Positions 31,092-37,107 of a stretch of 37,107 bases of DNA are shown here, one piece after another. Below the pieces are notes generated by a model. That model worked only from the letters and a program-made list of their open reading frames with translations, was not told the DNA's origin and did no database searches. Each line of letters starts with the position of its first letter. Position 1 is the stretch's first letter. Source of the DNA: an uncultured Reyranella sp. (GTDB lineage Bacteria > Pseudomonadota > Alphaproteobacteria > Reyranellales > Reyranellaceae); assembly GCF_945957355.1 (NCBI RefSeq), contig NZ_CAMFKM010000030.1:1-37107 (forward strand). Direction: 5' to 3'. A program made the position numbers and the translations under genes.

Positions 31092-33796
31092 AGCTCGAAT
31101 TCACCCTCAACGGACACGCGGCGAGCTGGGACGGCCCGCCGGTCGCGCGGCTGGCGGCGGCCTTGCGCGACGACCTTGGCCTCACCGGAACGAAGATCGG
31201 CTGCGATGCCGGTGATTGCGGTGCCTGCACGGTCCTGCTCGACGGGCGGCAGGTCTGCTCCTGCCTCGTGGCCATGGGGCAGGTCTCGGGCCGCAGCGTC
31301 GAAACGGTCGAAGGGCTCGAAAGTGGACCGGATGCGATGGCCGCACTCCAGCAATCGTTTCTCGATCATGGCGCGGCCCAGTGCGGCATCTGCACGCCGG
31401 GCATGCTGATGGCCGCGCAGGAGCTGGTGCGGCGCAACAGCAAGCCGACCCGTGCCGAGGTCGAGGACTCGTTGGGTGGCGTGCTGTGCCGTTGCACCGG
31501 CTACGGCAAGATCGTCGATGCGGTGATGGATGTCGTCGCGCCGGCGCCCGCGGCGGCCCCGCTGGCCGGCGAAGCCATTGGGTCGCGCATCGTCCGTGTC
31601 GACGGTCCGGCCAAGGTCACGGGCCGCGACCTGTTCGGCGCCGACGCCATTCCCGCGGACGCGCTCTGGATCCGCGTCGTGCGCTCGCCCCATGCACGGG
31701 CGCGCTTCGAGCTGGGCGATCTCGAGCCGCTGCGCCAGCGTCTCACGGCCGTGCTGACGGCGGCCGACGTGCCGTTCAACGGCTACGGCATCTATCCTGA
31801 CATCAAGGATCAGCCGGTTCTTGCGGACGGGCAGGTCCGCTATCGCGGTGAGGCGGTCGTCGCCCTGGTCGGCGAGCGCGCCGAGGTGATGGCGATTCGG
31901 GACGACGAAGTGCCGATCACCTGGATGCCCGAACCGCCTCTGTTCGGCGTCGATGCCGCGATGGCGGAAGGTGCGCCGCTGGTTCAGGCCGACAGGCCGG
32001 GCAACCTGCTGCTGAAGGGCGGGGTCAAGCGCGGCGATCCGGCCGCCGCGTTCAAAGCCTGCGCGGCCCTGGCCGAAGGCACGTTCGAGACCGCGTTCGT
32101 CGAGCATGCCTACGTCGAACCGGAGGCCGGCTGGGCGCGCCGGGTCGGCGACCGCATCGAGATCCACGCCACGACGCAGACGCCCTACATGGATCGCGAC
32201 GAGATCGCCAACCTGATGCGGCTGAAGCCGGAGGCCGTGCGCGTCGTGCCGACCGCTTGCGGCGGCGGCTTCGGCGGCAAGCTCGATCTCTCGGTGCAGC
32301 CGCTGATCGCGATCGCGGCGTGGACGCTGGGACGGCCGGTGGCCCTGGTCTACACGCGGCCCGAAAGCATGGCGGCCAGCACCAAGCGCCATCCTGCCAG
32401 GGTGAAGGCGCGGTTCGGCTGCGATGCCGACGGTAAACTGCTCGCCTGCGACGTGACCGCTCTCTTCGACACCGGCGCCTACGCGTCCTGGGGACCGACC
32501 GTCGCCAACCGCGTACCGGTGCATGCGATGGGCCCCTATGCCATTCCCAACGTGCGCACCTGGGGCGAAGCCTTCTTCACCAACGGTCCGCCGGCCGGCG
32601 CCTTCCGCGGATTCGGCGTGCCGCAGGCCGCCATCGCCCATGAGGCGATGCTGGACGAACTCGCGGACAAGCTCGGGATCGACCGGCTGGAGTTCCGGTA
32701 TCGCAACGCCCTGCGCGCCGGCGACACGACCGCGACCGGCCAGACGCTCGCGCACTCGGCGGGTCTCTCGCAGTGCCTCGACGCGCTGCGGCCGCATTGG
32801 CGCAAGGCGCACGAGGAGATCGCCGCCTTCAACGCGACGGGCGGTTCGCACCGTCGCGGCATCGGCATCGGCTGCATGTGGTACGGCATCGGAAACACCT
32901 CGATGTCGAATCCCTCGCGCATGCGCGTGGGGCTGTCACCGGCCGGGACGCTGACGCTCTACAGCGGCGCGCTCGACATTGGCCAGGGCAGCAACACCAT
33001 CATGGTGCAGATCGCCGCCGATGCGGTCGGCCTGCCGGCCTCGCGGTTCGCGCTGGTGACGGGCGATACTGATCTCACGGCCGATGCCGGCAAGACCTCG
33101 GCCTCGCGCCAGACCTTCGTGTCGGGCAAGGCGGCTGAAAAGGCGGGACAGGACCTGCGCCAGCAGATCCTGCGACTGGCCAATGCCGGCCCCGACGCGC
33201 TCCTGTCGCTCGAAGGCGCAACGCTTTCCGTACGCGACGGCGCCGAGGTGAGGACCATCGATCTCGCCACCGCCGGACCGCTGATGGGCGAGGGCACCTT
33301 CGATCCGCCGACCACGCCGCTCGATGCCGACGGCCAGGGCGTGCCCTATGCGACCTATGCTTTTGCGGCGCAACTGGCCGAGGTCGAGGTCGATATCGAG
33401 TTGGGGACGGTGAAGGTCCTGCGCATCGTGGCCGCGCACGATGTCGGGCGGGCGATTAACCCGACCCTCGTCGAAGGCCAGATCCAGGGCGGCGTCGCAC
33501 AGGGGCTGGGCCTCGCGCTGATGGAAGAGTATCTGCCCGGTCGCACCGAGAACCTGCACGACTATCTCATCCCGACCGTGGGCGATGTGCCGGAGATCGA
33601 ATGCCTGCTGATCGAGGACCGCGAGCCGCTGGGCCCGTCCGGCGCCAAGGGGATCGGCGAGCCGGCCCTCGTGCCGACGGCACCGGCGATCCTGGGCGCG
33701 GTCCATCATGCGACCGGTGTCCGCGTTCATCGCGTTCCGCTGCTGCCGCACCGGCTGCGCGAAGCCATCGTCGCCCTGAAGGGAAAACCGCAATGA
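31088..33796 (+). CDS. Fused [2Fe-2S]/molybdopterin hydroxylase subunit, xanthine dehydrogenase family
   Basis: 902 aa. Residues 1-150 are a small subunit: plant-type ferredoxin motif CDAGDCGACTVLLDG and the second cluster CGICTPGM with CRCTGYGKI. The rest is a large Mo-cofactor subunit: GGGFGGK (about residue 393), GAFRGFGVPQ, QGSNTIMVQIAADAVG, and KGIGEPALVPTAPAI (base Glu) near the end. The fusion is as in the aldehyde oxidoreductase (MOP) of Desulfovibrio. It hydroxylates an N-heterocycle or aldehyde; substrate unknown. It works with the FAD subunit upstream. The downstream reductase-family gene, overlapped by 4 bp, suggests a pyridine carboxylate. Confidence 0.92.
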   Translation: MKLEFTLNGHAASWDGPPVARLAAALRDDLGLTGTKIGCDAGDCGACTVLLDGRQVCSCLVAMGQVSGRSVETVEGLESGPDAMAALQQSFLDHGAAQCGICTPGMLMAAQELVRRNSKPTRAEVEDSLGGVLCRCTGYGKIVDAVMDVVAPAPAAAPLAGEAIGSRIVRVDGPAKVTGRDLFGADAIPADALWIRVVRSPHARARFELGDLEPLRQRLTAVLTAADVPFNGYGIYPDIKDQPVLADGQVRYRGEAVVALVGERAEVMAIRDDEVPITWMPEPPLFGVDAAMAEGAPLVQADRPGNLLLKGGVKRGDPAAAFKACAALAEGTFETAFVEHAYVEPEAGWARRVGDRIEIHATTQTPYMDRDEIANLMRLKPEAVRVVPTACGGGFGGKLDLSVQPLIAIAAWTLGRPVALVYTRPESMAASTKRHPARVKARFGCDADGKLLACDVTALFDTGAYASWGPTVANRVPVHAMGPYAIPNVRTWGEAFFTNGPPAGAFRGFGVPQAAIAHEAMLDELADKLGIDRLEFRYRNALRAGDTTATGQTLAHSAGLSQCLDALRPHWRKAHEEIAAFNATGGSHRRGIGIGCMWYGIGNTSMSNPSRMRVGLSPAGTLTLYSGALDIGQGSNTIMVQIAADAVGLPASRFALVTGDTDLTADAGKTSASRQTFVSGKAAEKAGQDLRQQILRLANAGPDALLSLEGATLSVRDGAEVRTIDLATAGPLMGEGTFDPPTTPLDADGQGVPYATYAFAAQLAEVEVDIELGTVKVLRIVAAHDVGRAINPTLVEGQIQGGVAQGLGLALMEEYLPGRTENLHDYLIPTVGDVPEIECLLIEDREPLGPSGAKGIGEPALVPTAPAILGAVHHATGVRVHRVPLLPHRLREAIVALKGKPQ

Positions 33797-35223
33797 GCGA
33801 AGACATCTCGCTCTCGGAGGCCGAACGCAGCGCCGGCATCGTGCGCTGCGACGCCTGTCCTGTCCTGTGTCGCATCCGTCCCGGCCGCGCCGGCGCCTGC
33901 GACCGCTACGCCAACGAGAATGGCGCGCTGGTCCGGGTCGACCCGCTGGTCCTCCTGGCCAAACCCGATCTCGCGCGCGTCGCCTTCATCGAGGGGAGCG
34001 ACGCGTGGCGCGGCGAACTCGGAAAGGGTGAGGGCGCCTTCGTCACCGGCATTGGCGCCACCACGACCTATCCCGACTACAAGCCCGCGCCCTTCATCGT
34101 CTCCTCCAGGCATGACGGCGTCGACATGGTCACGGTCGTGACCGAGGGAATCTTCAGCTACTGCGGCGTCAAGGTGAAGATCGACACCGATCGCTATCTG
34201 GGGCCCGAGCAGGCGACGGTGCGGGTGAAGGGCGAGGCGGTGGGCCATGTCACCACGGCGGAGTATGGATCGCAGATGCTGTCGCTGGGCGGCGTGCATC
34301 ATCTCACCGGCGGCAGCAAGAAGGAGGGCGTCGTCACCTGCGACGCGCTGCTGGCGCTGTGCAATCGGGAGGCCGTCGAGCTCAGCATCGACGGCGGCTC
34401 GACCGTGGTCGTGCAGGCCGACAGGCCACCGGTGGTGAACGGCGTGCTCGAGGAACGCATGCGCGTGGGCTGTGGCTCCGCGGCCATCGGCATGTTCGCA
34501 CCACAATGGAAGGACCATGTCGACGAGGTGATCGTGGTCGACGACCACATCACCGGCGTGCTCAGCGAGCACCAGGGCGGGGTCTTCCTCGATATGAAGC
34601 CGGCCGGCATCCGCGTGCGCGGCCGCCGCTCGACGCCGGGCCGTTATTTTCAGGTGGCCGAGCCGGGGCTGGGCTGGGGCGGCACCAACGTCAGCGATCC
34701 GCTGGAGATCATCGAGAAGATCGATCCCAAGCAGGCCTGGCCGGGACTGAAGCTGCTGATGGTCTCGACGACCGGCGAGCATTCTGCCTGGTTCACGCTC
34801 GACGAGGAACTCAAGCCCAGGCCGGCCGAAATGCCCGCGCCCGTGCGCCATGTCGTCGAGCGTATCGCCGAGAATTGCGAACCTGCGCTCTGCACCGTCC
34901 TGTTCATGGCCGGCGCCGGCGGCTCGCTGCGCGCCGGTGTCACCGAGAACCCGGTGCGGCTGACGCGCTCGGTGCGCGATACGCTGACGAAGGTCACGCT
35001 GGGCGGCGCGCCCGCCTTCATCTGGCCGGGCGGTGGCATCACCCTCATGGTCGACGTGGCGCGTATGCCGGAGAACTCCTTCGGCTACGTGCCGACGCCG
35101 GCGCTGGTCGCGCCCATCGAATTCACCCTGCGCGCCGACGACTATGCGGCGCTGGGCGGCTACGCCTCGCGCGCCGTTACGCTGGAAGACGTGCTGGCCC
35201 GCCACAAGGTGCGGGTCGAGTGA
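33793..35223 (+). CDS. 6-hydroxynicotinate reductase-family protein
   Basis: 476 aa from ATG 33793; the frame is open to 33601 inside the previous gene. An N-terminal CDACPVLCRIRPGRAGAC (C19, C22, C26, C36) looks like a 4Fe-4S site. Further conserved-looking blocks are GIGATTTYPDYKPAPFIVS, EGIFSYCGVKVKIDTDRYLG and EYGSQMLSLGGVHHLTGG. I recall this family as annotated 6-hydroxynicotinate reductase (ferredoxin-dependent, forming a tetrahydro product in nicotinate breakdown) with few characterised members, so the substrate is tentative. Cysteines elsewhere are few. It overlaps the hydroxylase upstream and UPF0280 downstream. Confidence 0.75.
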   Translation: MSEDISLSEAERSAGIVRCDACPVLCRIRPGRAGACDRYANENGALVRVDPLVLLAKPDLARVAFIEGSDAWRGELGKGEGAFVTGIGATTTYPDYKPAPFIVSSRHDGVDMVTVVTEGIFSYCGVKVKIDTDRYLGPEQATVRVKGEAVGHVTTAEYGSQMLSLGGVHHLTGGSKKEGVVTCDALLALCNREAVELSIDGGSTVVVQADRPPVVNGVLEERMRVGCGSAAIGMFAPQWKDHVDEVIVVDDHITGVLSEHQGGVFLDMKPAGIRVRGRRSTPGRYFQVAEPGLGWGGTNVSDPLEIIEKIDPKQAWPGLKLLMVSTTGEHSAWFTLDEELKPRPAEMPAPVRHVVERIAENCEPALCTVLFMAGAGGSLRAGVTENPVRLTRSVRDTLTKVTLGGAPAFIWPGGGITLMVDVARMPENSFGYVPTPALVAPIEFTLRADDYAALGGYASRAVTLEDVLARHKVRVE

Positions 35224-36065
35224 CCGCCGTCGCCGCTCACCTCGGCGACGGGCGGCTGCATCTGCAGCACGGGCCGATCGATCTCATCGTCGAGGCGTTC
35301 GGCGTGCCGGATGAGGTCGAGCGGGCCTATGGACAAGCCACCGATCGTTTCGGCGATATCCTGACGGTTCTGGTCGACGAGTTGGCCGTACTGCGCCGGC
35401 CGGTCGGAGATGCCTATCCCCTGTTGCAGGGTCCGGTGGCGCGCCGCATGGCCGAGGCCGTCTGGCCCCACCGAGCCGCCTTCATCACGCCAATGGCGGC
35501 CGTCGCCGGCGCCGTGGCCGACGAGATGCTGCAGGCGCTGGTCCGCGGCCGCGCGCTCGACAAGGCCTATGTGAACGATGGCGGCGACATCGCGATCCAT
35601 CTGGCGCCCGGACAGTCGCTGCGGGCCGGCATCGTCGCGCAAGCCCTCGACGGTACGGCGCTGCTCACGCACGAGCGGCCGGTGCGCGGGATCGCGACCT
35701 CGGGCCGGGGCGGGCGCTCCTTCTCGCTGGGCATCGCGGACTCCGTCACCGTGCTCGCCGCCACGGCCGCGGCGGCCGATGCGGCGGCCACGATGATCGC
35801 CAACGCACTGAATGCCGATCATCCGGCCATCGAGCGCCGGCCGGCGCATTCGCTCGATCCGGACAGCGATCTCGGCGAGCTCTTGGTGACGGTGGCGGTC
35901 GGTGACGTGCCGGCGGAGATCGTCGAGATGGCCCTCGATCGCGGCGCGGCGGAAGCGCGGCGCCTCAGGCTCTGCGGTCTGATCGACAGCGCGGCCCTGT
36001 CGCTGCGCGGACACTGGCGAATCGAAGCGGGCGGCACGCCGCTTGCTCTGTCGGAGGCGGGATGA
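35220..36065 (+). CDS. UPF0280 family protein (ApbE-like fold)
   Basis: 281 aa from GTG 35220, overlapping the previous stop (GTGA). LPLLQG-like YPLLQGPVARRMAEAVWPH and FITPMAAVAGAVADEML come first, then KAYVNDGGDIAIHLAPGQ (about 115-132), recalling the NxGGD block of ApbE flavin transferases; GIATSGRGGRSFSLGIADSVTVLA is the second block. Family function is not established. Its place suggests cofactor loading or assembly for a neighbouring enzyme; inference only. Confidence 0.8.
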   Translation: MTAVAAHLGDGRLHLQHGPIDLIVEAFGVPDEVERAYGQATDRFGDILTVLVDELAVLRRPVGDAYPLLQGPVARRMAEAVWPHRAAFITPMAAVAGAVADEMLQALVRGRALDKAYVNDGGDIAIHLAPGQSLRAGIVAQALDGTALLTHERPVRGIATSGRGGRSFSLGIADSVTVLAATAAAADAAATMIANALNADHPAIERRPAHSLDPDSDLGELLVTVAVGDVPAEIVEMALDRGAAEARRLRLCGLIDSAALSLRGHWRIEAGGTPLALSEAG

Positions 36066-36649
36066 GCGATCTGGTGAAAGTGCGGAAATACGTGGCGACG
36101 GTCGAGGAGACGCTCCACGACTTCGGACCGGCCCTGGCGCGGCCGGTGACCAAGGCCGTGGTCGGCGGCGTCATCGCCAACCCCTATGCCGGACGGCACG
36201 AGGCCGACATCCAGCCGATGATGAAGGCGCTGGAGCCGTTCGCGATCGAGCTCACCGAGCGGGTGATGAAGATCCTGGGCGCCAGAGGCCCGGAGCTGGA
36301 AGCCTACGGCAAGGGCGCCATCGTCGGGCTGAACGGCGAGCTGGAACATGCCGCGCTGTGGCACCAGCCCAGCGGCTTCGGCATCCGTCAAGCGATGGGC
36401 GGCGCCAAGTCGATCGTGCCCTCGACCGTGAAGGTCGCTTCCGCCGGCGCTCGCATCGACATTCCGCTGCATCACGTGACGGCGGCCTATGTGCGCAGCC
36501 ATTTCGACGCCATCGAGTTCTGCGTGCCCGATGGACCGCGACCGGACGAAATCGTGTTCATCGTCGCCGCCGCGATCGGCGGCCGCCCGCATGCGCGGGT
36601 GGGCGGGCTGACACCGGCCGAGATCAAGCTGGGGGATGGGCAACGATGA
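36062..36649 (+). CDS. DUF1185 (amino acid synthesis) family protein
   Basis: 195 aa. VRKYVATVEETLHDFGPALARPVTKAVVGGVIANPYAG at the start and HEADIQPMM... LWHQPSGFGIRQAMGGAKSIVPST in the middle are the family pattern. VRSHFDAIEFCVPDGPRPDEIVFIVAA gives a beta-alpha-beta end. Its biochemical role is not known; it is a recurrent neighbour of UPF0280 and hydroxynicotinate reductase-like genes in my recollection. It overlaps UPF0280 by 4 bp (ATGA) and is followed by a 112-bp gap and the transporter gene. Confidence 0.75.
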   Translation: MSDLVKVRKYVATVEETLHDFGPALARPVTKAVVGGVIANPYAGRHEADIQPMMKALEPFAIELTERVMKILGARGPELEAYGKGAIVGLNGELEHAALWHQPSGFGIRQAMGGAKSIVPSTVKVASAGARIDIPLHHVTAAYVRSHFDAIEFCVPDGPRPDEIVFIVAAAIGGRPHARVGGLTPAEIKLGDGQR

Positions 36650-36761
36650 ACGACGAGCGCAGGCCGAGCGAGCTTCGCCGACTGAGCGCTTGTGGGAGAG
36701 GGGCCGGCCTCGCTAGGGTCGGTTCACAGGGAGTGTTTCACTTATACAAGAGGGGGATGTC

Positions 36762-37107
36762 ATGCTGACCCGCAATCGCCTGCTCGCCGGCACCGCCGCG
36801 CTCGTGGCGCTGTCGCTCGTCGGACCGGCTGCCGCACAGGCACCGATCAAGATCGGCGAACTCAACAGCTACAAGGTCTTCCCGGCCTTCCTCGAACCCT
36901 ACAAGAAGGGCATCGAGCTGGCGGTCGAGGAGGTCAACGCCGCGGGCGGTGTGCTCGGGCGCAAGATCGAGGTCGTGAGCCGCGACGACAACGGCAATCC
37001 CGGCGATGCCGTGCGCGTCGCCGAGGAACTGCTGAGCCGCGAGGGCGCCTCGTTCCTGATCGGCACCTTCCCGTCGAATGTCGGCCTCGCCGTCGCCGAC
37101 TTCGCCA
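36762..37107 (+). CDS. ABC transporter substrate-binding protein, N-terminal part (runs off the window)
   Basis: At least 115 aa. A signal peptide (MLTRNRLLAGTAALVALSLVGPAAAQA, cut after about residue 26) leads into APIKIGELNSYKVFPAFLEPYKKGIELAVEEVNAAGGVLGRKIEVVSRDDNGNPGDAVRVAEELL, the type I periplasmic-binding fold of the branched-chain amino acid/aromatic acid (Leu/Ile/Val-like) class. ATG 36762 has AGGGGGA about 5 nt upstream. It probably imports the substrate of the preceding operon. Confidence 0.9.
   Translation, partial: MLTRNRLLAGTAALVALSLVGPAAAQAPIKIGELNSYKVFPAFLEPYKKGIELAVEEVNAAGGVLGRKIEVVSRDDNGNPGDAVRVAEELLSREGASFLIGTFPSNVGLAVADFA

Noticed and set aside
31031..32851. A 606-codon minus-strand frame in the hydroxylase region
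   Set aside because: Antisense to a clear molybdenum hydroxylase; shadow due to GC-rich third positions.
36646..36768. A 40-codon frame overlapping the DUF1185 stop (ATGA)
   Set aside because: It runs over the ribosome-binding site and start of the transporter gene and shows no protein-like pattern; probably chance.

Overview
The window is high-GC chromosomal DNA from an alphaproteobacterium. The supporting signs are the aroA-cmk-rpsA-ihfB-lapA gene order, a FYDLN-type acidic zinc-ribbon protein (a family I know from Alphaproteobacteria), a CP4-like class II EPSP synthase and frequent GTG starts. A Reyranella/Rhodospirillales/Hyphomicrobiales-type genome would fit, but I cannot fix the genus from sequence alone.

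Layout. (1) 1-8.6 kb is core and accessory chromosome. It holds the 5' part of uvrC and a phoH-like gene on the minus strand, a short leader-like unit with a strong terminator upstream of phoH, a guanine deaminase diverging from an arylformamidase-like hydrolase, a small unknown gene, a membrane-anchored SGNH-type protein, and two sulfotransferase-family genes. (2) 8647-21830 is a genomic island of about 13.2 kb inserted in the 3' half of tRNA-Ala(GGC). It is bounded by a perfect 50-bp direct repeat, with a tyrosine integrase beside the left repeat and paired GTGTCCCC motifs, 11 bp apart, inside both ends. Its cargo is a hypothetical protein, an AlpA/excisionase-like protein, a winged-helix protein, two tandem paralogues (one with a zinc ribbon, one without its cysteines), a complete type I restriction-modification operon (hsdM-hsdS-hsdR), and a two-gene module of a STAS-like/GHKL ATPase and a STAS-like (DUF4325-type) partner. 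(3) 21.8-28.2 kb is core genome: tRNA-Ala, the FYDLN protein, aroA, cmk, rpsA, ihfB, lapA and an ornithine cyclodeaminase-family gene. (4) 28.2-37.1 kb is catabolic: a class III CoA-transferase, a MarR regulator, and a tightly overlapping operon of a FAD subunit, a fused [2Fe-2S]/molybdenum hydroxylase, a 6-hydroxynicotinate reductase-family protein, a UPF0280 (ApbE-like) protein and a DUF1185 protein. The start of an ABC-transporter substrate-binding protein follows.

How the parts work together. The island integrates so that tRNA-Ala is rebuilt and receives a substitute terminator of the same design as the displaced chromosomal one. The restriction operon, possibly with the two paralogues as leader genes, is the visible defence cargo. 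The STAS/GHKL pair resembles a partner-switching module and has lower GC than its surroundings; it is the best candidate here for an undescribed system. The right-hand catabolic operon looks like uptake, hydroxylation and reduction of an N-heteroaromatic acid such as nicotinate or a relative, under a MarR regulator.
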